Assembly (NCBI GenBank): GCA_000434675.1
Contig: HF988647.1
Location: 1-56,316, forward strand
Length of the DNA stretch: 56,316 nt
Source of the DNA: Faecalibacterium sp. CAG:1138
Lineage (GTDB): Bacteria > Bacillota > Clostridia > Christensenellales > CAG-917
Reading direction: 5' to 3'
Positions 41,340 through 50,499 of this stretch are shown piece by piece (position 1 is the first letter of the stretch; each line of letters begins with the position of its first letter). The position numbers and the translations under genes are program-made. The notes beneath the pieces were generated by a model. That model saw only the letters and a list, made by a program, of their open reading frames with translations. It made no database searches and was not told where the DNA came from.

Positions 41340-43607
41340 ATGAATCGTTCCAAACCTGAAATTTTAGCCCCTGCGGGCGATATAAACGCACTCAGAAGCG
41401 CCGTATTTTGCGGCGCCGATGCCGTTTATTTGGGTTTGGAGGATTTCAACGCCAGAAAAAAAGCTCAAAACTTCACCGCGGAAAATCTTGCGGAAACGGT
41501 GAAGTTCTGCCATTTTCATAAAACCAAAGTTTACGTAACCTTAAACACCAACGTCAAGGAAGCAGAGCTTCCCGAAATGCGAAAGGCCGTTCGGGCAATT
41601 AACGACGCTCACGCAGACGCCGTGATTGCAACGGACATAGCCGTCATTTCCGCAATAAAAGAGGAAGCGCCCGAAATCCCCGTGCATCTTTCTACGCAGG
41701 CGGGCGTATGCAATCTTGAAGCGGCAAAATTTGCCGAAAGTCTGGGCGCCGACCGCGTGGTTCTTGCAAGGGAAACGTCGCTTGAAGACGTCAGACGTAT
41801 AAAAGAAAACACAAATCTCGAAATCGAATATTTCGTTCAGGGCGCGCTGTGCGTGGCTTTCAGCGGCAAGTGCTTGTTGTCGTCGGTGAAAACGGGCGAC
41901 AGCGGAAACAGAGGCCGTTGCCTGCAACCGTGCAGGCTGGAATATTCCTGCGGAAAAACCTGCGGCTATCTTTTAAGCCCAAAAGACATATCGCTTTTTT
42001 CTCGACTCAAGGAACTTGAGGACGCCGGCGTTTGCAGCTTCAAAATCGAAGGCAGGTTGCGCAGTCCCGAATACGTTGCCGCAGCGGTAACTTGCTGCAA
42101 AGAAGCGGTAGAAACCGGAAAACCGAAAAAAGAATCTCTTGATAAGCTGAAAATCGCATTCAACAGAGGCGATTATATAGACGGATATTTGAGCGGGAAC
42201 GGCGGGATCATTTTCCCCGGCGTTCAAAGCAACGTGGGCCTTACCGTCGGCAAAGTGATTTTTGCCGACCGAAAAAGCGCGCTCGTTTCGTCCGATCGCA
42301 ATCTTTCTGACGGCGACGGCTTCAAGATGATGTTTGAGGGGAAGGAAATTTCGGGCGGCGCAGTCAAAATTTTGCATCGCGAAAAACGCGGTTATCTTAT
42401 CGAAGCCGCAAACGCAAAAGTAGGCGCAGACTTCAACCTTACCAAAACTTCGGAAAATGCCGCCACCCCGCCGAAAACCTATCCCGTTTCCATGACGCTT
42501 TCCGTTTCGGACGGCGGAGAAGCAAAGCTTTCGGCAATTTCGGACGGACAAGCCGCCGTTTCGTATTTCAACGTTCAAAAGGCAACGGGCAAGCCGACCG
42601 GCGAGGACGAAATATCTCTCCAACTCAAAAAAACCGCCGACAGCGGCTTTATGGCTACGGACATAAAAACCGAAAACGCAAACGGATTTTTTATCCCTAA
42701 ATCCGTCCTGAACGGCGCAAGGCGAGAGGTGCTTGCCAAGCTTTACGAGAAGATTCAATCGAGCTTCAAAGGCCTGTACGGCTCGGTTTCAAACCATAAC
42801 AAGCCGCAAAGTATTATGAAAAACGGCGGTTTTCAGAGTAATCTCGTTGCTTTTCAGCTTGATTCGGCCGAAAAACTTACGGGGGCCGTCACGGACGGCG
42901 ACGTTATCTTTTATGCGCCCGCGGTTTTTTCGGAAAAAGAGGCAAAGTTATTTTCGGAAAAAGCCAAGGCAAAAAGCAGCGCTAAAACTTTTTTGAGGCT
43001 GCCTCCGCAAGCGGACGGAAAAGATATAGCGCTCTTTGAAAGAATTTTGGACAGCAGTTCTTTTGACGGCGTTATGGCAGAAAACTATTATGCGCTGATG
43101 CTTGCCGAAAAATACGGCAAAAAAGTCTTTCTGGGCGGCCTTTTGAACGTTTACAACTTAAAGGCGCTTAACGCCTTTTCCTGCGACTACTTTATGCCGT
43201 CTGCGGAGCTTTCGGCAAAAGAAATTTCGGCGGTTTTCGGAAGCGGAGCGTTCGTCTATGCCTACGGAAGAATGCCGCTTATGAACTTTAAGCATTGTCC
43301 CGTCAAAGCGCTTTACGGTAGCGACTGCAAAAATTGCAGATACGACGGACCGCTCGAGTACGCGGACAGAAAAAATTTCCGATTCAAAATCGTCAGGCGC
43401 CGCGCGGCGAATTGCTATTTCGACCTTTTGAATTCGGTCAACACCGACGTAAGGGCAAAAATGGACAAATTGCCGTTCAATTTTTACGTCGATCTTTCGG
43501 ACGAAAGTGCGGATAACGCAAAAATAATCGCCGAAAGCTTTTTGAAAAAAACGCCCGCATACGTTTCGGGCGTAACCTACGGACATCTTTTCAGAGGAGT
43601 TTTGTGA
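41340..43607 (+). CDS. U32 peptidase-family protein (RlhA/TrhP-like RNA hydroxylase type)
   Basis: A 755-residue protein. The N-terminal ~300 residues are the U32 domain (KPEILAPAGDINALRSAVFC, VHLSTQAGVCNLEAAKFAES, GALCVAFSGKCLLSS, NRGRCLQPCRLEY) with the cysteines that bind an Fe-S cluster. Long C-terminal part: DUF3656-type and a second barrel-like region ending near NFKHCPVKALYGSDCKNC. Despite the name, members studied are RNA-modifying enzymes (hydroxylation of 23S rRNA or of tRNA uridine) and depend on prephenate in E. coli. It starts 3 bp after pheT and ends overlapping mutS2, so it is in the pheST operon. Confidence 0.88.
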   Translation: MNRSKPEILAPAGDINALRSAVFCGADAVYLGLEDFNARKKAQNFTAENLAETVKFCHFHKTKVYVTLNTNVKEAELPEMRKAVRAINDAHADAVIATDIAVISAIKEEAPEIPVHLSTQAGVCNLEAAKFAESLGADRVVLARETSLEDVRRIKENTNLEIEYFVQGALCVAFSGKCLLSSVKTGDSGNRGRCLQPCRLEYSCGKTCGYLLSPKDISLFSRLKELEDAGVCSFKIEGRLRSPEYVAAAVTCCKEAVETGKPKKESLDKLKIAFNRGDYIDGYLSGNGGIIFPGVQSNVGLTVGKVIFADRKSALVSSDRNLSDGDGFKMMFEGKEISGGAVKILHREKRGYLIEAANAKVGADFNLTKTSENAATPPKTYPVSMTLSVSDGGEAKLSAISDGQAAVSYFNVQKATGKPTGEDEISLQLKKTADSGFMATDIKTENANGFFIPKSVLNGARREVLAKLYEKIQSSFKGLYGSVSNHNKPQSIMKNGGFQSNLVAFQLDSAEKLTGAVTDGDVIFYAPAVFSEKEAKLFSEKAKAKSSAKTFLRLPPQADGKDIALFERILDSSSFDGVMAENYYALMLAEKYGKKVFLGGLLNVYNLKALNAFSCDYFMPSAELSAKEISAVFGSGAFVYAYGRMPLMNFKHCPVKALYGSDCKNCRYDGPLEYADRKNFRFKIVRRRAANCYFDLLNSVNTDVRAKMDKLPFNFYVDLSDESADNAKIIAESFLKKTPAYVSGVTYGHLFRGVL

Positions 43608-45967
43608 TGGAACCTAAAACCCTAAAAAGCCTTGAATACGACAAAATTCTGGACATGCTGAAAGGTTATTGCCAGTCGTCGTCTGCAAAAAATCTGGCGG
43701 GAAGCCTGCTTCCGACCTCCGACATCGAAGAGGTCAGAGCGCTTTTGTCGGAAACGGCGGAGGCGGACAAGGTGCTTTACGACTTTTCCGTCGATCCGAA
43801 TTTTGCGATAGACGACGTTTCTGCCGCGCTTAGCCGCGCCGAAGTGCTGTCCACGCTTTCGATGGGCGACCTTATAAAAATAGCAAGAGTTCTGAAAGTT
43901 GCGAGGGAAGTTAGAACGAGCGTCGAAAAGGTGCAAAATATTCCGCATCTGACGGACGTACTCGGCGGTATTTTCGTCAACAAAGCTTTCGAAGACGACG
44001 TTTCAAAGGCCATTTTGTCCGAAACCGAAATGAACGACAACGCGTCTCCGGAGCTTCGCTCCATACGCCAGAAAATCAGAAGAATCAACGACAACATTCG
44101 CTCAAAACTCAACGAATACGTAACTTCTCCCGTTTACGGCAAGTATTTGCAGGACAACATCATCACCGTCCGCGGGGACAGGTACGTCATTCCCGTCCGC
44201 GCCGAGTGCAGAGGCAACGTTTCGGGCATAGTTCACGATCAGTCCGCTTCCGGTCAAACGGTTTACGTCGAACCGCAGCAGATCGTCGAAATGAACAACG
44301 ACCTCAAAACGCAGCTTCTTTCCGAGGCCGCGGAAATCGAGAAAATTCTCAGGGAGTTCACGTTCCGCGTTTCGACAGACGCCGTGGGCATAAGACGGAA
44401 TTTCGACATCGTAACGCGGCTTGACGTCATTTTTGCCAAGGCAAAACTTGCCCGAGGTCAGAAAGCCGTTATGCCGGAGGTCAACGACAAAGGCTATCTT
44501 TCCGTTAAAAAGGGACGCCATCCGTTGATTTCGAAAGAAAAAGTCAGGCCGATAACCGTTTATCTCGGCAAAGATTTTGACATTTTGCTTGTAACCGGGC
44601 CGAACACCGGCGGCAAAACCGTTACGCTTAAGCTTACGGGGCTTTTCGTGCTTATGGCGATGACGGGCTTGTTTTTGCCTGCCGAAGATGCCGAAATCCC
44701 AATGTTTGACGAAATTTATTCGGATATAGGCGACGAACAGAGCATCGAACAAAACCTGTCCACTTTTTCGGGGCACATGAAAAACATAACCGAAATCGTC
44801 AGAAAAATGACTGCAAAAAGTCTTTTGCTTTTGGACGAACTCGGCGCAGGCACAGATCCGTCGGAAGGCGCAGTGCTTGCGGTTGCCATCACGAAATATA
44901 TCAAGGAAGCGGGCGCGAAGGCCGTTATCACCAGCCACTACAACGAGCTTAAGGAATTTTCCTTCACCACCGACCGCGTCGAAAACGCTTCGATGGATTT
45001 CGATCCGAAAACCTTCAGCCCGACTTACAATCTGACAATCGGCGTTGCGGGCGCATCGAACGCGCTTTATATCGCGCAAAAACTCGGACTGCCCGAAGGT
45101 ATTTTGTCCGACGCGCGCAGTATGCTCAGCGCCGACACCAAGGAATTTAACCACATTCTTCTTTCCGCCGAACGCCAGAGGAGAAAGGCTGAGGAGCTTA
45201 CCGAAAAGGCCAAAGAGCAAAAAACGCAGGCCGACAAAGAACTTAAAGAGGCCATAAACGAGCGTAACCAGCTTAAGGTTCAGGCCGAAAAGCTCAACGA
45301 AAACCTTCGGAAAGAAACCAAAAAGCTCATAGATTCAAGCGTCGAAGAGGCGGAAGACATAATCGAGGAAATGAAACGCCTTCTACTAAAGTCCGACGAA
45401 AAAGCGCTTTTCGAGGCCAGAAGGCTGAAAAAGAAACTTGAAAATATGTCCGCCGACTACGTTGACGAAACGCCTTTCGAAAACGATTTCAAGGTGGAAG
45501 GCAAAATCGAATCGGACAGCGAAATTAAGCCTGGGGACGTCGTTTTTTACAAAAAAATCAACTCCAACTGTATCGTTCAGTCGGTCGGGAAAAACGACCT
45601 CACGGTGAAAGTCGGCAACATGAGCATGAAAGTGAAAGCCTCCGACTGCAACAAAGTTAAGGTTTTCAAAACCGCCACCGCGCCGCGCCAAAAGAGTGTA
45701 AAAACGGAGGCCAACACCGAAACCTTCAAAAACGAAATCAATCTTTTGGGCAAAAACGTCGACGAAGCCGTCTATCTGGTGGACGAATTTTTGGATGCCG
45801 CCAAGGCGCACAATATGGAAGAAGTCCGCATAATTCACGGCAAAGGCACGGGCGCGCTTCGCGCAGGGATACAGAAACATCTGAAAACGCATCCGCTGGT
45901 GGCGGAATTCAGGCTCGGCCTTTACGGCGAAGGCGAAAGCGGCGTAACGATTGTGAAACTGAAATGA
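43607..45967 (+). CDS. mutS2: Endonuclease MutS2
   Basis: A 786-residue protein. A MutS-type core with Walker A TGPNTGGKTVTLK (~residue 328), the Walker B-type LLLLDELGAGTDPSEGA, a long coiled coil (~510-610), a KOW-like region and a C-terminal Smr nuclease domain (INLLGKNVDEAVYLVDEFLD, IIHGKGTGALRAGIQ). It lacks the mismatch-recognition domain of MutS. MutS2 acts on collided ribosomes and on recombination structures in Firmicutes. ATG 43607 overlaps the previous stop (a GTG lies one codon earlier). Confidence 0.96.
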   Translation: MEPKTLKSLEYDKILDMLKGYCQSSSAKNLAGSLLPTSDIEEVRALLSETAEADKVLYDFSVDPNFAIDDVSAALSRAEVLSTLSMGDLIKIARVLKVAREVRTSVEKVQNIPHLTDVLGGIFVNKAFEDDVSKAILSETEMNDNASPELRSIRQKIRRINDNIRSKLNEYVTSPVYGKYLQDNIITVRGDRYVIPVRAECRGNVSGIVHDQSASGQTVYVEPQQIVEMNNDLKTQLLSEAAEIEKILREFTFRVSTDAVGIRRNFDIVTRLDVIFAKAKLARGQKAVMPEVNDKGYLSVKKGRHPLISKEKVRPITVYLGKDFDILLVTGPNTGGKTVTLKLTGLFVLMAMTGLFLPAEDAEIPMFDEIYSDIGDEQSIEQNLSTFSGHMKNITEIVRKMTAKSLLLLDELGAGTDPSEGAVLAVAITKYIKEAGAKAVITSHYNELKEFSFTTDRVENASMDFDPKTFSPTYNLTIGVAGASNALYIAQKLGLPEGILSDARSMLSADTKEFNHILLSAERQRRKAEELTEKAKEQKTQADKELKEAINERNQLKVQAEKLNENLRKETKKLIDSSVEEAEDIIEEMKRLLLKSDEKALFEARRLKKKLENMSADYVDETPFENDFKVEGKIESDSEIKPGDVVFYKKINSNCIVQSVGKNDLTVKVGNMSMKVKASDCNKVKVFKTATAPRQKSVKTEANTETFKNEINLLGKNVDEAVYLVDEFLDAAKAHNMEEVRIIHGKGTGALRAGIQKHLKTHPLVAEFRLGLYGEGESGVTIVKLK

Positions 45968-46476
45968 CGGATAAAGTTTATTACAAAATTTTCGTCGCGG
46001 CAACTAGCCCACAAACTTTGAAAAAGAACCGAACTTTGAACGCCGTTTCCGTTGCGCTGAAAGTTCTGGCGGCAGTGGCGCTTATCCTGTCTTTTACGAA
46101 AAACCTTTGGTTTTTGGCAGGAGCGGCCGCGCTGTTCGTTTTGGGCGTAACGCTCAGGCAGATATTTTTGGAGAGCGTGGCAAGCTACGTATATACGCTC
46201 TCTGCTAACGAATTTTCGGTTTCTAAAATCACTATGCTGGGCACCGAAAAATTGCTGATAAACGGAAAACTTTCGGACGTTTCGGAGTTTTCGGACAGCG
46301 TAAATTTTTGCAAAACCGATGACGTTTTCACCGTAAAAGCGACCGACAAATCCGAATTTTCGCAAATTTCGTTCAATTTGGACAAAAAAGTTGTAAGAGT
46401 GCTGTTTTCGCCGGACGACTATATGACGGCTCTTATAAAAAAACAAATGACAAGGAGAAACAATGATTTATCTTGA
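45964..46476 (+). CDS. Small two-helix membrane protein, unknown function
   Basis: A 170-residue protein with two adjacent hydrophobic segments (VALKVLAAVALILSF and FLAGAAALFVLGVTL) near the N-terminus and a ~100-residue cytoplasmic beta-rich domain (PH-like pattern). The start overlaps the mutS2 stop (ATGA) and its end overlaps the cysteine desulfurase start, so it is firmly within the operon. No named family recognised. Confidence 0.7.
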   Translation: MTDKVYYKIFVAATSPQTLKKNRTLNAVSVALKVLAAVALILSFTKNLWFLAGAAALFVLGVTLRQIFLESVASYVYTLSANEFSVSKITMLGTEKLLINGKLSDVSEFSDSVNFCKTDDVFTVKATDKSEFSQISFNLDKKVVRVLFSPDDYMTALIKKQMTRRNNDLS

Positions 46477-47152
46477 CAATGCGGCCACAACGGCCATGTA
46501 TCCGGAATGTCTGGACAGTTTCAAAAAATACGGAGTTGAAAAATTTTTCAATCCGTCCGCCGTTTACGCGCCGTCCGTTGAGGTGTCGCGAGTGCTTAAG
46601 GAAGCCAGACGTGAAATTCTGTCCGCGCTCCACGCGCCCGACGGAACCGTCGTTTTCACTGCGTCGGGTTCCGAGGCCGACAACCTTGCCTTATTCGGCT
46701 CCAAAAAACCGAAGGGCGGAAAAATTGTGACCACGGCAGGCGAGCACAGCGCAGTCATCAACTCCGCTGCGGAGCTTTCGGCAAGAGGATACGAGGTGGT
46801 TTACGCGCCGCTCCTTCCCGACGGAAAAGTGAACATCGAGGAGTTTGAAAAGCTTTTGGACGAAAGCGTGTGTCTGGTTTCTGTTATGCACGTCAACAAC
46901 GAAACGGGCGCCGTCAACGACCTGAAGGCCGTTTCCAAGCTTGTCAGAAGGCTGTCGCCGTCGGCGATTTTCCATTCAGACGGGGTGCAGGGCTTTCTGA
47001 ACGTCGAAACCAACCTTAAGGATATGGACGTCGATCTCTACAGCATGAGCGCGCACAAAATTCACGGGCCGAAGGGCGTGGGCGCATTGTATATGAAAAA
47101 AGGGATTCGCGTTTCGCCGATAGTCTTCGGCGGTGGACAGGAAAAGCAATAG
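46463..47152 (+). pseudogene. Cysteine desulfurase (NifS/IscS-like), 3'-truncated
   Basis: 229 codons. It begins MIYLDNAATTAMYPEC and carries the PLP-binding Lys in SMSAHKIHGPKGVGALY and cofactor contacts ASGSEADNLAL, EHSAVINSA and HVNNETGAV. The match ends at FGGGQE, where the family continues for ~150 more residues with the catalytic cysteine loop; here two codons and a TAG follow. So the enzyme cannot carry sulfur normally. In many Clostridia the following gene is thiI; it is absent. The break lies just before repeat copy A' (47213), suggesting a repeat-linked deletion or rearrangement. Confidence 0.8.
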
Positions 47153-47212
47153 GGCGAAAAGCCAAAGGCCTTTCACGAGGCGTGCGCAGATGACGCAAAA
47201 CAATGACAAAAT

Positions 47213-47269
47213 GCGTGAGCATTTGAAGCGTAGCGGTTTTGGTACAAAACGGTCATCGTTTTGCAGACG
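47213..47269 (+). repeat. Dispersed 57-bp repeat, copy A'
   Basis: Matches 15355-15411 at 55 of 57 positions. It lies 61 bp after the end of the truncated cysteine desulfurase. Confidence 0.8.
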
Positions 47270-47280
47270 GCAAGCTTGTA

Positions 47281-47357
47281 AACAATAGCGTGCGCAGAGG
47301 ACAGCAAGCCAAAGTTTGCCCGTCAGGGCAAGAATTTTCAAAGCGGCCGCTATTGTT
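47281..47357. repeat. Small inverted-repeat structure after the broken cysteine desulfurase
   Basis: AACAATAGCG (47281-47290) and CGCTATTGTT (47349-47358 by my count, within a base) are a 10-bp perfect inverted pair; inside is GCCC-GTCA-GGGC. It could be the end structure of a small mobile sequence. Confidence 0.4.
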
Positions 47358-47374
47358 AAACCTAAACAAAAACT

Positions 47375-47404
47375 AAAAGCAAACTTTTGGGTTTGCTTTT
47401 TTTT
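47375..47404. terminator. Bidirectional terminator
   Basis: AAAAGCAAAC (47375-47384), TTTTGG, GTTTGCTTTT (47391-47400) and a further T run. Confidence 0.8.
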
Positions 47405-47411
47405 GTAAACT

Positions 47412-47609
47412 TCAGATTTTGAAAGACGTGCAGTCGAAATCGTCCCCAAGGTCGTATTCGGCGTAGCTTAAACAGTCGGACGTTTCGTCTGACTGATTTT
47501 CGTCTGCGGATGCGCAAGACGTTTCGGCGCACGGAGGAGGAGCGGTTTGTTCGTAACCGGCTACGGGAGGAGAAAGTTGTTCTGGCTGGTTGTCAGTTCG
47601 CTTTTTCAT
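47412..47609 (-). CDS. Small hypothetical acidic protein
   Basis: 65 residues from ATG 47609 (MKKRTDNQPEQLSPPVAGYE onwards, ending DDFDCTSFKI). Preceded by AGAGG on the minus strand and followed at once by a terminator in its direction. Rich in Pro, Asp, Ser and Cys; likely unstructured. The neighbouring inverted-repeat region (47677-47821) may hold its promoter. No family recognised. Confidence 0.4.
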   Translation of the reverse strand: MKKRTDNQPEQLSPPVAGYEQTAPPPCAETSCASADENQSDETSDCLSYAEYDLGDDFDCTSFKI

Positions 47610-47676
47610 TTGGCCTCTGAAAACAAAAAGTGTGCACAACCGAAGTTATGCACACCGAAAATGCAAACTCCGATTG

Positions 47677-47821
47677 TTGTCACACAAACCATATAGAACA
47701 AATTTAAGCTTTGCCCTTACATGTGGATTTTGCATTTTGCCAAATTCGTATGTAAAGACAAAAGGATAAATAACCCCGCAAAAGAGAGCCGATAACGTTC
47801 TATATTTAGTTTGTGTGACAA
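47677..47821. repeat. 145-bp segment with long terminal inverted repeats (MITE-like)
   Basis: The ends TTGTCACACAAAC-N-ATATAGAAC (47677-47699) and its complement GTTCTATAT-N3-GTTTGTGTGACAA (47797-47821) match over 22 bases with a 2-nt length difference. The interior is A+T-rich and holds no gene. Either a miniature inverted-repeat element or a large palindromic control site between divergent genes. Confidence 0.5.
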
Positions 47822-47929
47822 GCATAGTATAACCTATTTTCAGAAAAACTTCAAGCTATTTTGAAAAAAACTCGCGCAAATGTCATATACATTCGTAATA
47901 GTTTTTCGTTTAAGCTCAAAACGCACCTG

Positions 47930-47959
47930 TTGACAAAGAGGCAAAAGGTGCGGTATAAT
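47930..47959 (+). promoter_or_regulatory. Promoter of the uridine kinase-like gene
   Basis: -35 TTGACA (47930-47935), 18-bp spacer, -10 TATAAT (47954-47959). Confidence 0.7.
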
Positions 47960-48013
47960 AAAAGTTAACAAGTAATATTGTTAAATAAAAATATAATGAT
48001 AAGGAATTTGTTT

Positions 48014-49672
48014 ATGCTAAAAATCAAACTTAAAGGCGAGGAGCTTTCCGTTCCGGAGGGAACGAGGGTTATCGACCTTGTAAAAGAAGAAGAAAAATGC
48101 AATTATTCGGTATGCCGCATCGGCGCGCAGGTTAAGGAACTCAATTATCGCCTGACCGCGAAGAACGACGGCTCCGCAATCGAGCTTTTGGGGCTTGAAA
48201 ACATCGAAGGCGGCAAAGCCTACGAAGCAAGCCTGAGGTTTATCACGGCTATGGCTTTTTACAAGCTGTATCCTGAAGTGAAAATCAGATTCAGCTACAA
48301 CGTTTCGAGGGCGATTTTCTGCCAGGCGGTTGAGGGAGAAGTCAACATGTCCCGCATCGCCGACGAAGTTAAGGCGGAAGTCAGGCGGATAATCAAAGAA
48401 AACCTGCCTATCGAACGCGTAACCGTGTCGCTGGACGAAGCGCGCGAAATCTACACTCGTTTCGGCTACGCCGACAAAATGGAAATGCTGAAATATCGTC
48501 CCGAAAACACCGTACACCTCTACAAGTGCGGCGGTTTTTACGACTATCTGAACGCCTATATGGTGCCGTCCACGGGTTGCATCAAAAACTATCGCATCAC
48601 GCCGTACAGCCCGGGGCTTATCATTCAGTATCCGCGCTACGAACTGGGCGCGCAAATCCCTGAATTTGTGGAGGAAAGCACCTACGGCCGCACTCTGCAA
48701 AAGATTTATCGCTGGTCGAAAAAGGCGAATCTGCAAACCGTAGCCGACATCAACCGTAAGGTGGAGAACGGCGAAATGCTGGAATTCGTGCAAATGTGCG
48801 AAGCAAGGCACAACGATATGCTCGCCGAACTCGGGGATGCCATCGAAAGCGACATCGAAAACATAAGGCTCGTGGGGATTGCAGGGCCAAGCTCCTCCGG
48901 CAAAACCACTTTCTGCAACCGCCTCAGAATCGAACTTCTGAGCCGCGGCATAAACCCCGTTATGATTTCCATGGACGATTATTACCTCGAAAAGGCCAAA
49001 ATCGCCGAAATTCAGAAGGTACCTCTGTCCGAAATCGACCTCGAGCACCTCAACTGCCTGGATATCGAGCAGTTTAACAAAGATCTTTTCGCCCTCATAA
49101 ACGGCGAAGAAGTTACGCTTCCGTGCTTCAACTTCAAGGCGGGCAAAAGAGAAGTCGGCCGCACGATAAAAGTCGACGAACACAGCCCGATTATCATCGA
49201 AGGTATCCATGCTCTCAACGAAAAGCTGACGGCAAGCATTCCGAAGCATCAAAAATTTAAAATTTTCATTGCGCCACAGGCACAAATAAACATCGACAAC
49301 CATTCTCCTTTGAACATCACCGATCTGAGGCTGATAAGAAGAATAGTCAGAGATATGAAGTTCAGGGGTAGCCCTGCCGCAGCCACCATCGACATGTGGC
49401 AATCGGTCAGAAGCGGCGAATTCAGGTGGATTTACCCGAATCAGGAAGGCGCGGACTACGTCTTCAATTCCAGCTTGTACTATGAGCTGTGCGTACTTCG
49501 TACGCAAGCGTTGCCTGCGCTTAAGGAAATCAAGGACACCGATCCGCAATATCTGGTTGCAAACCGCCTCATCAAGTATCTTAAATACTTCAAGCCTATC
49601 GAGGACGAATCACTCATACCTTGCAACTCACTGATGCGCGAGTTTATCGGCGGTAGCTGCTTTAACGTTTAA
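48014..49672 (+). CDS. Uridine kinase/phosphoribulokinase-like protein with N-terminal TGS domain
   Basis: 552 residues from ATG 48014. Residues ~1-60 are a TGS (ubiquitin-like) domain (MLKIKLKGEELSVPEGTRVI), ~70-230 resemble the second additional domain of threonyl-tRNA synthetase, and ~285-552 are a P-loop kinase of the uridine kinase/PRK group (Walker A GIAGPSSSGKTTF, MISMDDYYL, IIEGIHALNE, RLIRRIVRDMKFRG). This threonyl-tRNA-synthetase-like/kinase fusion is common in Firmicutes and other bacteria; the phosphate acceptor is not established. In-frame ATGs at 47978 and 47996 are less likely: AAGGA stands correctly for 48014. Confidence 0.9.
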   Translation: MLKIKLKGEELSVPEGTRVIDLVKEEEKCNYSVCRIGAQVKELNYRLTAKNDGSAIELLGLENIEGGKAYEASLRFITAMAFYKLYPEVKIRFSYNVSRAIFCQAVEGEVNMSRIADEVKAEVRRIIKENLPIERVTVSLDEAREIYTRFGYADKMEMLKYRPENTVHLYKCGGFYDYLNAYMVPSTGCIKNYRITPYSPGLIIQYPRYELGAQIPEFVEESTYGRTLQKIYRWSKKANLQTVADINRKVENGEMLEFVQMCEARHNDMLAELGDAIESDIENIRLVGIAGPSSSGKTTFCNRLRIELLSRGINPVMISMDDYYLEKAKIAEIQKVPLSEIDLEHLNCLDIEQFNKDLFALINGEEVTLPCFNFKAGKREVGRTIKVDEHSPIIIEGIHALNEKLTASIPKHQKFKIFIAPQAQINIDNHSPLNITDLRLIRRIVRDMKFRGSPAAATIDMWQSVRSGEFRWIYPNQEGADYVFNSSLYYELCVLRTQALPALKEIKDTDPQYLVANRLIKYLKYFKPIEDESLIPCNSLMREFIGGSCFNV

Positions 49673-49685
49673 CAATCGAAATACC

Positions 49686-49713
49686 AAACGGCGGAACGAC
49701 CTTCCGCCGTTTA
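49686..49713 (+). terminator. Terminator of the uridine kinase-like gene
   Basis: AAACGGCGGAA, CGACC, TTCCGCCGTTT, then T-rich. Confidence 0.85.
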
Positions 49714-49719
49714 TTCTGC

Positions 49720-49748
49720 TTGCAAAGCGAGCGCAATTATGCTATAAT
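49720..49748 (+). promoter_or_regulatory. Promoter of the HAD phosphatase gene
   Basis: -35 TTGCAA (49720-49725), 17-bp spacer, -10 TATAAT (49743-49748). Confidence 0.65.
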
Positions 49749-49771
49749 CAAAAAAAATTTTGAGGCGAAAA

Positions 49772-50422
49772 ATGAAATACAAACGAGTGATATGGGATTG
49801 GAACGGCACGCTTTTGGACGATTTCGACATAAGCATCGACGCCATAAACGAAATGTTCGAGGAGCGCGGTATGCCGAAGTTCAAGGACAAGGAAGACTAT
49901 CTTAAGCATTTTTGTTTTCCGATTGAAAAGTACTACAAAAACGTCGGCTTCGATTTTTCGAAGGAACCGTATCCTGTTCTCGCGCACGAGTTCATCGACA
50001 AATACAATCAAAAACTGGTTTCCTGCGGCCTCGTTAAGGGCATAAGAGAAGTGCTGGAAGCGTTTAAGGACGCAGGGATAAAACAGATGATTTTGTCCGC
50101 CTGCGAGCAGAATATGCTTGACAAAGACATATGCCGTTTCGGCCTCGGAAAGTATTTCGACGCAGTGCTCGGTGGCGGCGACATCTATGCAAAAGGCAAG
50201 GTTGAGCGCGCTTTAGAGTGGATTTCTGACAGCAAAACCGACATTTCCGACACATTGTTCGTCGGCGACACCCTTCACGACTACGACACGGCCAAAGCCA
50301 TCGGTGCCGACGTTTTGCTTGTTACTTACGGCCACTCCGACCGCACAAGACTTTCCGCCACCGGTCAAACCGTGGTGGACACCCCGGAAGAAATCAAAGA
50401 TTTCGTTTTTTCGGAAAAATAA
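49772..50422 (+). CDS. HAD-superfamily phosphatase (phosphoglycolate phosphatase-like)
   Basis: 216 residues from ATG 49772. HAD motif I WDWNGTLLDD (nucleophile and acid Asp, with Asn in place of the usual second-position variable), motif II around ILSACEQ, a Lys in the KGKVERAL region, and motif IV VGDTLHDYDTAKAIGA. The cap lies after motif I (~20-85), as in subfamily I. Substrate not determined. RBS GAGGCG. Confidence 0.85.
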   Translation: MKYKRVIWDWNGTLLDDFDISIDAINEMFEERGMPKFKDKEDYLKHFCFPIEKYYKNVGFDFSKEPYPVLAHEFIDKYNQKLVSCGLVKGIREVLEAFKDAGIKQMILSACEQNMLDKDICRFGLGKYFDAVLGGGDIYAKGKVERALEWISDSKTDISDTLFVGDTLHDYDTAKAIGADVLLVTYGHSDRTRLSATGQTVVDTPEEIKDFVFSEK

Positions 50423-50436
50423 CGTCAAAATTTTTT

Positions 50437-50460
50437 GCGTGGCGTTTTGCCACGCTTTTT
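50437..50460 (+). terminator. Terminator of the HAD phosphatase gene
   Basis: GCGTGGC (50437-50443), GTTTT, GCCACGC (50449-50455), T run. Confidence 0.85.
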
Positions 50461-50463
50461 TAG

Positions 50464-50492
50464 TTGATACATCCGAAATTTTGAGGTATAAT
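50464..50492 (+). promoter_or_regulatory. Promoter of the ABC-F/PurL-like pair
   Basis: -35 TTGATA (50464-50469), 17-bp spacer, -10 TATAAT (50487-50492). The start codon at 50500 follows within 10 bases, so the mRNA would be leaderless or nearly so. Confidence 0.6.
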
Positions 50493-50499
50493 CTTTTAT

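Noticed and set aside
44102..45220. 372-codon minus-strand frame
   Set aside because: Antisense shadow of mutS2.
48017..49549. 510-codon minus-strand frame
   Set aside because: Antisense shadow of the uridine kinase-like gene.
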